Source of the DNA: JANPPS01 sp964242575
Lineage (GTDB): Bacteria; Pseudomonadota; Alphaproteobacteria; Acetobacterales; Acetobacteraceae
DNA length: 64,000 bases
Assembly: GCA_964242575.1 (NCBI GenBank)
Contig: CAXTCN010000014.1
Span: 4,687 to 68,686 of the forward strand
Direction: 5' to 3'
In this document: positions 34,432-48,580 of the stretch, piece by piece
Numbering within the stretch: the first letter of the stretch is position 1
Layout: each line of letters opens with the position of its first letter
The notes under the pieces: model-generated
Database searches by the model: none
The model's input: only the letters and a program-made list of their open reading frames with translations
Told to the model about the DNA's origin: nothing
Translations under genes and position numbers: made by a program

Positions 34432-35441
34432 GCGACGGCCTCGGCCAGCTTCAACAGCGCGGCGCAGGCGGCGTTGCGCTCGGCAAAGTCCTTCCACGCC
34501 GTTGCCTGCGCCAGTGCCTTCCACTTGCCGATGGCAGCGGCGTCCATGTCCTTGGCGGTGATGCCCGCTTTGGCGAACACCCGCGCCAGGTCCTCGTCAT
34601 CCTGCTTGGCGGCCTGCAGCCCGAACGCCTCCATTTCCAGGCCCACCGCGTCAATGGCAGCCTGGTGCGGCTTCGGCAGGCTGTCGTAAATTGACTTGCT
34701 GATGAGCAGCGGCTCGAACATGAACCAGAAGCTGCCGGTGCGGCCGGTCGTGACGTTCTTGGCGATCTCCTCAAGCCGGAACGAAATCAGGCTGGTGCTC
34801 GAGGTGACCGCCGCGTCGAGCGATCCGGTCTGCATGGCCGCGTAAATCTCGTTGCTCGGCACCGAGCTGATGATCCCGCCGGCCGCTTTCAGCATCAGGT
34901 CCATCTCCCGCGAGCCGCCGCGGATTTTCAGGCCCTTCACGTCGTCCGGCTGCACCACGGGCGTGCTGCGGCACGCAGCGCCGCCAGCCTGCCAAATCCA
35001 GGTGACAATCCGCACGCCGCGCTTGTCCAGCACCGCGGTCAGCTCTTGCCCGATCGGTTGCGTCTTCCAGGCCATGCCCTGTTCGTAGCTGGTCACCAGG
35101 CAAGGCATCAGGCCAATGTTGACCTCCGGCACCTCGCCGCCGGCATAGGCCAACGGGTACACCGACATGTCGAGCGCGCCGCGGCGGAGCGAGGAAAACT
35201 GCGCCACGGTCTTCATCAACGAGGAGCCGGGGTAGATCTCAAATCCGAGTTCGCCATTGGTGCGGCGCTGCACCTCGGCGGCGAAGCGCCGGGCCAGCCG
35301 GTCGCGGAAATCCCCCTGCTCTAGGGTGCCGCCGGGAAACTGGTGGCTGATCTTAAGCGTGCGCGTGGCAGCGCGTGCCTGGCCGCCAATCAGGGGCGCG
35401 GCCAGCAGCGAGCCAATCGCTGCGCGACGGGTGATGAGCAT
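34428..35441 (-). CDS. dctP: TRAP transporter substrate-binding protein (DctP family)
   Basis: Periplasmic binding protein, 337 residues. Signal peptide at 1-24 with twin arginines ('MLITRRAAIGSLLAAPLIGG', then 'ARA'). Family pattern: 'LKISHQFPGGTLEQGDFRDR', 'EIYPGSSLMKTVAQFSSLRR', 'LKIRGGSREMDLMLKAAG' (the Arg expected to hold a carboxylate) and 'VPSNEIYAAMQTGSLDAAVT'. The start at 35441 is fixed by GGAGGAC 4-5 bp upstream. It leads a leftward dctP-dctQ-dctM-FAD oxidoreductase-ATP-grasp-transglutaminase run. A carboxylate substrate is likely, exact identity unknown. Confidence 0.92.
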   Translation of the reverse strand: MLITRRAAIGSLLAAPLIGGQARAATRTLKISHQFPGGTLEQGDFRDRLARRFAAEVQRRTNGELGFEIYPGSSLMKTVAQFSSLRRGALDMSVYPLAYAGGEVPEVNIGLMPCLVTSYEQGMAWKTQPIGQELTAVLDKRGVRIVTWIWQAGGAACRSTPVVQPDDVKGLKIRGGSREMDLMLKAAGGIISSVPSNEIYAAMQTGSLDAAVTSSTSLISFRLEEIAKNVTTGRTGSFWFMFEPLLISKSIYDSLPKPHQAAIDAVGLEMEAFGLQAAKQDDEDLARVFAKAGITAKDMDAAAIGKWKALAQATAWKDFAERNAACAALLKLAEAVA

Positions 35442-35578
35442 GGACGTCCTCCGATATGACCGTTTTGCGGTGGCTTTCCTTGGACCGATACGACGCGCGG
35501 CAGCATGGCGCAAGCTACGTTGACACATGCGACGGTGCGGCCATACGAAAGCTGGTCCAGCGGGCCAGGAGGGCATGT

Positions 35579-36010
35579 TTGAGCCGGGAATATCCTGCAC
35601 GTCCCCTGGTCGGGTTGGGCGTCGTCATGCTGAAGCCCGATGCCGTGCTGCTGGTGCGGCGTGGCAAACCACCCAACCCCGGGGCATGGAGCATTCCCGG
35701 CGGCGCGCAGGAGCTTGGCGAAACCGCGGAGGACGGCGCGCGGCGGGAGTTGCTGGAGGAAACCGGCCTACAGGCGGGACGGCTGTTGCTGGCCGCCAAC
35801 GTGGACAGCATCACGCGGGACAGCGACGGCCGCGTGCAATACCATTACACCATCCTGGACTTCGCGGCCGAGTGGGCTGGGGGCGAACCGCTGGCCGGCG
35901 GCGACGCGTTGGAGGCGATGTTCGCGCCGCTCGATGCCCTGGAGCGTTTCACCCTATGGAGCGAGGCGCACCGCGTCATTGGATTAGCCCGGACGGCGCT
36001 GGGCGTTTAG
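35579..36010 (+). CDS. NUDIX hydrolase
   Basis: 143-residue pyrophosphohydrolase acting on nucleoside-diphosphate-linked compounds. The complete Nudix box is present: 'GAQELGETAEDGARRELLEE' followed by 'TG'. It is preceded by 'LLVRRGKPPNPGAWSIPG', typical of ADP-ribose/dGTP-type hydrolases. The start is TTG at 35579: AGGAGGG sits 5 bp upstream; the frame extends to 35456 but that part has no family match. Convergent with the small membrane gene, overlapping it by 4 bp. Confidence 0.88.
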   Translation: MSREYPARPLVGLGVVMLKPDAVLLVRRGKPPNPGAWSIPGGAQELGETAEDGARRELLEETGLQAGRLLLAANVDSITRDSDGRVQYHYTILDFAAEWAGGEPLAGGDALEAMFAPLDALERFTLWSEAHRVIGLARTALGV

Positions 36011-36300
36011 CTCCGTTTGCGCCGTGACGGGCTGGCGCGGCCGAAGTTGAACGACATCGCCAACCCAGCGCAGACCAGCCCGAGCGTCGCCGGGATCAGC
36101 CACAACGGCCGCAACAGGAACGGCAACTCAATCCAGTCCCAAGCCCACGCCATGCTGTGCCGCTGCAACCAGCCCAGCGCCGTGCCGTCCATCTGCACAA
36201 GGCCTTGGCCGAGCGTCAGCCCGGCCGGCGTGAGGGCAGCAAGCGCCACCGCCGTTACGAAGAACACGGCCGCCAGCACGGCGAACACCCGGGCGGCCAT
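36007..36300 (-). CDS. small membrane protein downstream of msrP
   Basis: 97-residue protein with an N-terminal hydrophobic segment ('VFAVLAAVFFVTAVALAAL') and another near 65-90 ('PLWLIPATLGLVCAGLAMSF'), and a basic C-terminus ('RRKRS'). ATG overlaps the msrP stop (TGATG), so it is translated with it. The expected partner MsrQ is a haem membrane protein of about 200 residues with six helices; this one is too short and has no conserved His pair visible. It may be an anchor for MsrP or unrelated to it. Confidence 0.65.
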   Translation of the reverse strand: MAARVFAVLAAVFFVTAVALAALTPAGLTLGQGLVQMDGTALGWLQRHSMAWAWDWIELPFLLRPLWLIPATLGLVCAGLAMSFNFGRASPSRRKRS

Positions 36301-37223
36301 CACATGAACAGCCGTTCGTTCGAAAGGCCGGCATACATCCCGGCCACGAACTCGCCATAGCCATTGTAGATACGGGTGGGCACGCGCTGGTCGTTGCCTA
36401 GCAGCCGCTCGGTCGCTTGGCTCCAGCGCGGGTGTGCGACCTCTGGGTTGACGTTGGCCCAAAACCCATACTCGGAGGGCTGGATGCCCTCCCAAAACGT
36501 GGTCGGCTTTTTATCTGTGAAGCTCACGCGCACGATCGATTTCACCGACTTGAAGCCATATTTCCACGGCAGCACCAACCGAATCGGTGCGCCATTCTGC
36601 TTTGGAATGGTTTTGCCATACAGGCCGGTGGCGAGGAAGGCAAGGTCATTGTTCGCCTCCGCAATAGTCACGCCCTCGATGTAAGGCCATTCGAACTGGG
36701 CGCTGCGCAGGCCGGGCATGGTTTTGGCGTCGGCCAGCGTCTCCATGACCATGTAACGGGCCGATGCCATGGGTTCAGCGATCCGCACGAGATCTTTGAG
36801 TGGAAAGCCGGTCCAGGGCACCGTCATGGCCCAACCCTCGACGCAGCGGTGGCGGTAGATCCGCTCTTCTAGCTGAACCTGCTTCATCAAGTCGTCGAAG
36901 TCGAGCGTTCGGGGCTTGGCCACCATGCCTTCGATCTTAATGGTCCAGGGCTGCACTGGCAGCTTCTGGGCGGCACGGTAGATCGATTTGTCCGTGCCGA
37001 ACTCGTAATAGTTGTTGTAGGTGGTGACGTCCTTCTCGGCTGTCAGCTCGCGGTCCACGACGTATTTCGGGTTGCGCGGCGCGCCTTGCGCCCGGGCCAG
37101 GCTCGGCAGCATGATCCCGGCGGCCACCCCTCCGACCAGCGCCGCACGACGACCGAACGCCAGATGCTCCGGCGTCACGTCCCGCTCCGGGACCTCCCAT
37201 CCATGACGTTTCATCTGGTGCAT
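36300..37223 (-). CDS. msrP: protein-methionine-sulfoxide reductase catalytic subunit MsrP
   Basis: Periplasmic molybdenum-cofactor enzyme that repairs oxidised methionine in envelope proteins. 307 residues with a Tat signal ('FGRRAALVGGVAAGIMLPSL', then 'ARA'). Moco-binding parts are 'TYNNYYEFGTDK', the Mo-ligand Cys in 'YRHRCVEGWAMTVPWTGFPL', and 'LPWKYGFKSVKSIVRVSFTD'. The start is ATG at 37223, with AGGGGC 6 bp upstream; a GTG 18 bp further up is less likely. Its need for molybdenum fits the modABC genes at 6.5-9 kb. Confidence 0.94.
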   Translation of the reverse strand: MHQMKRHGWEVPERDVTPEHLAFGRRAALVGGVAAGIMLPSLARAQGAPRNPKYVVDRELTAEKDVTTYNNYYEFGTDKSIYRAAQKLPVQPWTIKIEGMVAKPRTLDFDDLMKQVQLEERIYRHRCVEGWAMTVPWTGFPLKDLVRIAEPMASARYMVMETLADAKTMPGLRSAQFEWPYIEGVTIAEANNDLAFLATGLYGKTIPKQNGAPIRLVLPWKYGFKSVKSIVRVSFTDKKPTTFWEGIQPSEYGFWANVNPEVAHPRWSQATERLLGNDQRVPTRIYNGYGEFVAGMYAGLSNERLFM

Positions 37224-37373
37224 TGGTTTGCCCCTGTTCACAAACTAACACAGCATGTAACGCACCGGAGGGCGATGTCACGCCCTGGGCCACCTCTCAT
37301 TTGCTTTTAGCACACTGCTCTGCAACGGTCCCGCCAAGGCCGCGTGTGCGCCGGCCATCAGGAGTGCGCCCCT

Positions 37374-38381
37374 TTGGACCTAACCCGCTTCCCCCGCGTC
37401 AAATTTTGCCAGGCGCCCACGCCGCTCGAATTGTTGCCGCGGCTGAGCGCGCACCTCGGCGGCCCGCGCATCTGGATGAAGCGGGACGACCTGACCGGCA
37501 TGGGCCTCGGCGGCAACAAGGTCCGCAAGCTCGAGTTCCTGGTCGGCGAGGCCCTAGCGCAGGGGGCCGACCACCTGGTCACCCAGGGCGCCGTGCAGTC
37601 GAACCACGTGCGCCAAGCGGCTGCGGTGGCGGCGAAGCTCGGCCTGCGCTGCACCGCCGTGCTGGAGCACCGCATCGAGACCAACGACGCGACCTACCTC
37701 AATAACGGCAACGTGTTGCTGGACCGGCTGCTGGGCTGCGCCATCGAGTACCGGCCCGGCGGCACCGACATGCAGACGGCTCTTGAGGAGGTCGGCGCGA
37801 GGCTGCGGGCCGAAGGCGCCAAGCCATACCTGATCCCTGGTGGCGGGTCGAACACCGTGGGCGCGTTGGGCTACGTCGTGGTCGCGATGGAGCTGGTGGC
37901 GCAGGCCAACGACCTGGGGCTGCAGGTCGACCGGCTGGTGCACGCGACTGGCAGCGCCGGGACGCAGGCCGGGTTGGTGGCCGGGCTGCACGCCATGAAC
38001 GTCTCCTGGCGCGTCCTGGGCATCGGCGTGCGGCAGCCGAAGGAGCGGCAGGAGGCGAACGTCCTGCGGCTGGCGCAGGCGACGGCGGCGCATCTAGGCG
38101 TGGACCGGCCGCTGCCGGCGTCGGCGGTCGAGGCGGATTGCGGCTACATCGGCGGCGGCTACGGCGTGCCGACGCCGGGCATGGTGGAGGCCATAGAGCT
38201 GCTGGCCCGCACGGAGGGCATCTTCCTTGACCCGGTGTACTCGGGAAAGGGAATGGCTGGGCTGATTGACCTCGTGCGCCGCGGCGTGTTCACGGCGGGT
38301 CAGGAGGTCGTGTTCCTGCACACCGGCGGCTCGTCCGGGCTGTTTGGCTACATGGACCAGTTGAGTGCGCGAGCCGCCTGA
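37374..38381 (+). CDS. PLP-dependent D-cysteine desulfhydrase / L-cysteate sulfo-lyase family enzyme
   Basis: 335 residues of the ACC-deaminase/DcyD/CuyA family. The PLP-lysine lies in 'GMGLGGNKVRKLEFLVGEAL', followed by 'TQGAVQSNHVRQAAAVAAKL' and the phosphate-binding 'ATGSAGTQAGLVAG'; the C-terminal 'DPVYSGKGMAGLIDLV' and 'VVFLHTGGSSGLFGY' are conserved. It splits sulfur or sulfite from a cysteine derivative, giving pyruvate and ammonia. DcyD and CuyA cannot be separated by eye. The start is TTG at 37374, with AGGAG 9 bp upstream; the frame is open to 37344. Confidence 0.83.
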   Translation: MDLTRFPRVKFCQAPTPLELLPRLSAHLGGPRIWMKRDDLTGMGLGGNKVRKLEFLVGEALAQGADHLVTQGAVQSNHVRQAAAVAAKLGLRCTAVLEHRIETNDATYLNNGNVLLDRLLGCAIEYRPGGTDMQTALEEVGARLRAEGAKPYLIPGGGSNTVGALGYVVVAMELVAQANDLGLQVDRLVHATGSAGTQAGLVAGLHAMNVSWRVLGIGVRQPKERQEANVLRLAQATAAHLGVDRPLPASAVEADCGYIGGGYGVPTPGMVEAIELLARTEGIFLDPVYSGKGMAGLIDLVRRGVFTAGQEVVFLHTGGSSGLFGYMDQLSARAA

Positions 38382-38468
38382 CGAAGCGGGCCTGCCGTCA
38401 TGAAACCATCCTCGTGGCGGCGTCGGCCCACGCCTAAATGCGCTCCAGGCAATCCTGGAAGGGTCCCA

Positions 38469-39884
38469 ATGGCTGCTGCCCCGCGCTGCCTCATGCTTGC
38501 CGCCGCGCTTCTCGCGCCATTCCCGGCTGCCACGGCGCCGACGCTGCTGGCGACGGGGACGCTGACCGGCTCGGCAGCGGGCGTCAACGCGGACCTGTCC
38601 GGGCTGCCTGGCACGCTGGAGAACGGCGTGTCGGCCAACGTGCTGGGCGGCATCGGCTCCGGGATCGCCTGGGCCGGCAGCAACACCTTTGTGGCGGTGC
38701 CGGACCGCGGGCCGAACGCGGCGGCCTACAACCCGGCCATTAACGAAACCACCTCGTTCATCTCACGGATGCACACGCTCTCGATGGCGCTCACGCCGAG
38801 CACCGGACCGACGCCGTTCACGGTGACCCCAACGCTCACGGCGACGACGCTGCTATGGAGTCCTACGCCGCTCAGCTATGGCAGCGGGACCGGACTAGGC
38901 ACCGAGGCCGGCGGTGGCGCGCTGCGGCCCGGCGCACCGGCCCATAACACCGCCAGCCGTTTCTATTTCACCGGGCGCTCGGACAACTTCGGGCCGGGCA
39001 ACTCGGGCGACCCGACCCATGGCCGCCTGGACCCAGAGGGCATCCGCGTGTCCCGCGATGGCCGCAGCGTGTTCGTGGCGGACGAGTACGGCCCCCACGT
39101 CTACCAGTTCGACCGCGCCACCGGCGAGCGCATCCGCAGCTTCGCGCTGCCGTCATCCGGGCCGGGTAACCTCGTGGCCTCCACCTTGTCTCCGGTCGGC
39201 GCCACGGAGGTCAGCGGCAACACGACTGGACGGCAGGCGAACCGGGGCATGGAGGGCTTGGCGATCACGCCCGACGGCCAAACGCTGGTGGGCCTTATGC
39301 AGTCGGCGCTGCGGCAGGACATCGCGGCTGAGCCGAACCTCGCGCGTCTCGTTGCCATCGACATCGCAACCGGCGTCACGCGGGAGTACGCCTATTTACT
39401 TACGACCGGCGGCGGGATCAGCGAGATCACCGCCATCAACGATCACGAGTTCCTGGTGGACGAGCGGGACGGGCGTGGCCTTGGCGACGGCAACGCTGCA
39501 CGCATCAAGCACCTGTTCCGGATCGACATCGCGGCTGCGGCGGACATCACCGGCCTCGACGCCAGCGCCGCGGCGGCACGGGCGGTGTCCAAGAGCGCCA
39601 GCCCGGTCGTGGACCTCGTGGCAATGCTGGGCGCGGCCGGCGTGCCCGCCACGCGGGTGCCGTCCAAGATTGAGGGGCTGGCATTCGGCGAGGACGTCAC
39701 CGTCACGGTGAACGGCGTTGTGCAGACGCTGCATACGCTGTGGGTCGTCAATGACAACGACTTCGTGCCGGACATCGCAGGGCCAAACCTGTTTTATGTG
39801 CTGGGCCTGACGGATGCGGATTTAGCGGCGATGTTCCAGGCGCAAGCGTTCGACACGCCGGCTCTGAAGCCAGAACGGCCATAA
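38469..39884 (+). CDS. secreted esterase-like phytase-family protein
   Basis: 471 residues. A Sec signal peptide spans about 1-23 ('CLMLAAALLAPFPAATA'). The rest is a beta-propeller of the esterase-like/phytase family: 'IGSGIAWAGSNTFVAVPDRG', 'DPEGIRVSRDGRSVFVADEY', 'NRGMEGLAITPDGQTLVGLM', 'EFLVDERDGRG', 'PSKIEGLAF' and 'LWVVNDNDF'. The conserved acidic residues could bind calcium and phosphate. The start at 38469 is chosen for the signal peptide and the GGAAGGG upstream. The role is probably phosphate scavenging, not proven. The stop lies 10 bp before the tRNA-Lys 3' end. Confidence 0.85.
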   Translation: MAAAPRCLMLAAALLAPFPAATAPTLLATGTLTGSAAGVNADLSGLPGTLENGVSANVLGGIGSGIAWAGSNTFVAVPDRGPNAAAYNPAINETTSFISRMHTLSMALTPSTGPTPFTVTPTLTATTLLWSPTPLSYGSGTGLGTEAGGGALRPGAPAHNTASRFYFTGRSDNFGPGNSGDPTHGRLDPEGIRVSRDGRSVFVADEYGPHVYQFDRATGERIRSFALPSSGPGNLVASTLSPVGATEVSGNTTGRQANRGMEGLAITPDGQTLVGLMQSALRQDIAAEPNLARLVAIDIATGVTREYAYLLTTGGGISEITAINDHEFLVDERDGRGLGDGNAARIKHLFRIDIAAAADITGLDASAAAARAVSKSASPVVDLVAMLGAAGVPATRVPSKIEGLAFGEDVTVTVNGVVQTLHTLWVVNDNDFVPDIAGPNLFYVLGLTDADLAAMFQAQAFDTPALKPERP

Positions 39885-39894
39885 GGCGGTGATG

Positions 39895-39970
39895 TGGTGG
39901 GCCCGGTGGGACTCGAACCCACGACCACAAGATTAAAAGTCCCGTGCTCTACCAACTGAGCTACAGGCCC
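39895..39970 (-). tRNA. tRNA-Lys (anticodon TTT)
   Basis: 76 nt cloverleaf on the minus strand. The acceptor stem GGGCCTG pairs with CGGGCCC (one G-U), the D-arm contains AGCTCAGTTGGTAGAGC, the anticodon loop is CTTTTAA, and the T-arm is GTGGG-TTCGAGT-CCCAC. The 3' CCA is encoded (39895-39897). A single lysine tRNA reading AAA and AAG is normal for such genomes. Confidence 0.97.
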
Positions 39971-40076
39971 GAACCGTTGTTCTAACGCGAAATGCATCTG
40001 GCGTGACAGAGGGCTTGCTCAAGCCCTCGCCCGGATCGATCCACGCCACGGACCAACCCGGCGAGCAGAGCGTGCG

Positions 40077-40634
40077 TTACTTAGCGTCAGCCGCCACGCG
40101 CATGCGCACGATCTTGTCCGGGTCGCGCACGCTGCCACTGCTGCCGCTGCCGCGTTTGATCTTGTCCACGAACTCCATGCCCTGCACCACCTGGCCCCAG
40201 ATGGTATACTGGCCGTCAAGGCTGGGGGCCGGCGCGAACATAATGTAGAACTGGCTATTGGCGCTGTTTGGGTCGCTGGTGCGGGCCGCGCCCACCGTGC
40301 CGCGCAGGAACTTAGTGCTGTTGGTGAACTCGGCCGGCAGGTTGCCCATATCACTGCCGCCGCTGCCGGTGCCAGTCGGGTCGCCGCCCTGGGCCATGAA
40401 GCCTTCGATCACGCGGTGGAATACGATGCCGTCGTAGAAACCCTTGCGGGCCAGCGCCTTCACGCGCTCCACATGCTTGGGCGCCAGCTCGGGACGCAGC
40501 CGGATGACCACGCGGCCGTCCTTCAGGTCCATGTATAGGGTGTTCTCCGGATCGAGCGCCGGGGTTTGGGCAGAGGCGTCGTCAGACATCAAGGTTCCGA
40601 TCGCAAAAGTTGCAAGCAAGGTTCGGCGCAGCAT
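40077..40634 (-). CDS. periplasmic peptidyl-prolyl cis-trans isomerase (cyclophilin)
   Basis: 185 residues: a signal peptide at about 1-23 ('LRRTLLATFAIGTLM', 'ASAQ') and one cyclophilin domain. The active-site pattern is seen in 'YDGIVFHRVIEGFMAQGGDP' (Arg and Phe of the site) and 'NSANSQFYIMFAPAPSLDGQ' with 'YTIWGQVVQGMEFVD'. It should assist folding of exported proteins. Located 4 bp downstream of coaD on the same strand, behind gyrA. Confidence 0.93.
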   Translation of the reverse strand: MLRRTLLATFAIGTLMSDDASAQTPALDPENTLYMDLKDGRVVIRLRPELAPKHVERVKALARKGFYDGIVFHRVIEGFMAQGGDPTGTGSGGSDMGNLPAEFTNSTKFLRGTVGAARTSDPNSANSQFYIMFAPAPSLDGQYTIWGQVVQGMEFVDKIKRGSGSSGSVRDPDKIVRMRVAADAK

Positions 40635-40638
40635 GGCG

Positions 40639-41146
40639 TTACTCCGGTTGTGGGCGGACCCGGGCCAACGTGCGCTCCAGCGTGAGCGCCGGAACGAAGC
40701 TGGACACGTCCCCGCCCAGGCGGGCGATTTCCTTTACGAAGCGAGACGAGATAAACTGGTGCCGCTCGCTCGCCATCAGGAACACCGTCTCGACCTCGTG
40801 GTCCAAGCGGTAGTTCATGCCCGCCATCTGGAACTCGTAGTCGAAATCCGACACCGCTCGTAGCCCCCGCACGATCACGCCCGCGTTGACCTCGTGCGCG
40901 AAGCCGATCAGCAACCCGCTGAACGGGCGGACCTCGATCTCAGTTCCGGTGCGGGCGGCGATGGCGTCGGTCTCGTTGCGCACCAGCTCGACCCGTTCCT
41001 CCAAGGGGAACAGCGGCGACTTGCCCACGTTCTCTGCCACGCCCACCACCAAACGGTGCACTACCCTGGCAGCGCGGGCGATGATGTCAACGTGGCCATT
41101 GGTGATCGGGTCGAACGTGCCGGGATAGATGCCGACGTGGCAGACG

Positions 41147-41157
<11 letters not shown>
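40639..41157 (-). CDS. coaD: phosphopantetheine adenylyltransferase
   Basis: Penultimate step of coenzyme A synthesis: 4'-phosphopantetheine plus ATP gives dephospho-CoA. 172 residues with the nucleotidyl-transferase start 'IYPGTFDPITNGHVDIIARA' (T/HxGH motif), 'RGLRAVSDFDYEFQMAGMNY', and the 'SRFVKEIARLGGDVSSFVP' C-terminal signature. The ATG at 41157 overlaps the gyrA stop by 11 bp, so it is probably made from the gyrA transcript. Confidence 0.96.
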
Positions 41158-43903
<2,746 letters not shown>

Positions 43904-43953
43904 TATGTTGGGTCCAGTGGGGGCTGAGGCTGTCTATAGGCAGGTAAGGAGGC

Positions 43954-44445
43954 TTAGAACGGGATCTCGTCGTCGAGGTCGCCGCCGCGGTTCGGCTCCC
44001 AAGACGGCGAGCCACCGGACGGACGGGCCGGCTGTTTGGCGGGTGCGCTGCTGCGAGGCTCGTAGCCGCCACTGGCACCGCCCTCATCGCCGCGGCCGCC
44101 CAGGAAGGTCAGCACGCCGCCGAACCGGGGCACGACGACCTCCGTGGTGTACTTGTCCTGGCCCGACGCCTGGTCCTGCCACTTGCGCGTCTCGATCCGG
44201 CCCTCAATGTAAACGCTGGCGCCTTTCTTCAGGTACTTCTCGGCGTTCTCGGCCAGCTTCTCGTCCTTGATGACAACGTTGTGCCACTCGGTCTTTTCTT
44301 TGCGCTCGCCGGACGTGCGGTCGTTCCAAGTCTCGCTGGTGGCCAGGGTCATGTTGACCACCTTGCCGCCATTCTGGAAGCTGCGGACCTCGGGGTCCTT
44401 GCCTAACCGGCCGACCAAGATCACCTTGTTGACAGTACCTGCCAT
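43954..44445 (-). CDS. ssb: single-stranded DNA-binding protein
   Basis: 163 residues. OB-fold at about 1-115 ('NKVILVGRLGKDPEVR', 'TEWHNVVIKDEKLAENAEKY', 'LKKGASVYIEGRIETRKWQD'), a Gly/Pro-rich linker, and the acidic tip 'DLDDEIPF' that recruits repair proteins. It is divergent from uvrA, as in many bacteria, so the LexA box at 44547-44561 may serve both. gyrA follows 50 bp downstream. Confidence 0.97.
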   Translation of the reverse strand: MAGTVNKVILVGRLGKDPEVRSFQNGGKVVNMTLATSETWNDRTSGERKEKTEWHNVVIKDEKLAENAEKYLKKGASVYIEGRIETRKWQDQASGQDKYTTEVVVPRFGGVLTFLGGRGDEGGASGGYEPRSSAPAKQPARPSGGSPSWEPNRGGDLDDEIPF

Positions 44446-44546
44446 AGACCCACTCCCAACCCATCCTCGCGTTGCACCATAGCGGCTAAAGCCCCGCCGG
44501 ACTAGCCGCGGGGTTCCATCACGCTCCTGTCAGTGGCATATGGGGT

Positions 44547-44561
44547 GAACGATACCAGAAC
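44547..44561. promoter_or_regulatory. LexA (SOS) box of the alphaproteobacterial type
   Basis: The sequence GAACGATACCAGAAC is an exact direct repeat GAAC-N7-GAAC, the known LexA target in alphaproteobacteria. It ends 14 bp before the uvrA start codon and about 100 bp from the ssb start on the other strand. It should repress uvrA, and perhaps ssb, until DNA damage. Confidence 0.88.
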
Positions 44562-44575
44562 ACCAGGGTCCCAGC

Positions 44576-47434
<2,859 letters not shown>

Positions 47435-47441
47435 CGACCCC

Positions 47442-48551
47442 GTGCTGCAGGTCCGGTCCGGCCACATCGTTGCGCTGCGGCTGTTCGATGTGGCTTACGC
47501 CATCGACCTGCGCCGGGTTGAGGAGGTGTGGGCACGCTATGCCGGGACCGCCAGCAGCCGCAGCCGGCTATCGGCCACGCCAGCCAAGGCGGTGGCGTTC
47601 GGCGTGCCGCCGGTGGCGTTCAACTTCGACCCGATCCCGTTGCAGCTCGGCACCCGGTCTGTCACGGCCGCGGTCACGGTGCGGGTGTACGACTTCGGCG
47701 TGGTGGCGCTGTCGCTGCGCATCGCGGCGGTGGACATGAGTTGGGAGGAGTACACCGCCCTGCTGAACGCCACCGACGCGCATGTCGGCGCCGACGGCGA
47801 CGGCCGGCTGTGGGACGGCCTGCTGGCCCGGGTACGCACCCTGCTGGCCGAGGCGCTGGTGCGGCCCACCGGCTCGGCGATTGAGGAGGACTACCTGATC
47901 GGCACCGTGCACGAGTTCAGCGAGAAGCTGACGGCGGCGGCGTTGATTGAGCGGGTGGACCTGGTGCCGCTGCTGTCCGGCGAGCAGCGCGCGTTGTCCG
48001 AAGGCGCCCGCCGGGACCTGCTGCGGCAGAGCTTCTCCTACTACACCGACGACCTGGTGGTGCTGACGTGGGACCGGGCGTTCATCTACGAGCCGCGCGG
48101 CGACGCGGACGTGGCCGACGTGCTGGAGGTGGCGAATGCGCAGTTGCTGGAAATGCGCTATTACGACGAACTGCTGGATGACGAGCTGCCGCGCATGTAT
48201 GGCCTGGTGCAGACCACGCGGCGCACGCTCAACGTCCTGCTGCCCCGGCGCTTCGCCGACTTGGCCCGGCGGCTGTACACCCTGGTCGCCGAAGTGACGG
48301 AGCTGACGGAGAAGGTGGACAACGCGCTGCAAGTGACCGAGGACGTCTATTTGGCGCGTATCTACGCCTCTGCGCTGGACCTATTGCGCGTGCCAACCGC
48401 CAGCGCGGCGGTGAACCGTAAGTTATCGATCATCCGCGACACCTATACGGCATTGTATGATGAGGCGAGCAGCAGCCGGGCCGGGTTGATGGAGTTCCTG
48501 ATCCTGGTGCTGATCGCGGTCGAGATTATTTTAGCGCTGGTGCGGCACTAG
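47442..48551 (+). CDS. RMD1/DUF155-family protein with C-terminal membrane anchor
   Basis: 369 residues. The RMD1 pattern is seen in 'ANAQLLEMRYYDELLDDELP' and 'VDNALQVTEDVYLARIYASA', with one C-terminal transmembrane helix ('LMEFLILVLIAVEIILALVR'). Eukaryotic relatives (Rmd1, RMND1) are membrane proteins of mitochondria; the bacterial role is not established. GTG start 8 bp after the uvrA stop, no clear ribosome site, so it may be read on the uvrA transcript and respond to DNA damage with it. Confidence 0.75.
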   Translation: MLQVRSGHIVALRLFDVAYAIDLRRVEEVWARYAGTASSRSRLSATPAKAVAFGVPPVAFNFDPIPLQLGTRSVTAAVTVRVYDFGVVALSLRIAAVDMSWEEYTALLNATDAHVGADGDGRLWDGLLARVRTLLAEALVRPTGSAIEEDYLIGTVHEFSEKLTAAALIERVDLVPLLSGEQRALSEGARRDLLRQSFSYYTDDLVVLTWDRAFIYEPRGDADVADVLEVANAQLLEMRYYDELLDDELPRMYGLVQTTRRTLNVLLPRRFADLARRLYTLVAEVTELTEKVDNALQVTEDVYLARIYASALDLLRVPTASAAVNRKLSIIRDTYTALYDEASSSRAGLMEFLILVLIAVEIILALVRH

Positions 48552-48580
48552 CTATGACGCCGCGGAGGGAACGATCGAGC

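Noticed and set aside
44492..44515. Hairpin CCCCGC...GCGGGG between ssb and uvrA considered as terminator or riboswitch
   Set aside because: It lies between divergent genes, has an imperfect inner stem and no T-run; no role can be claimed.
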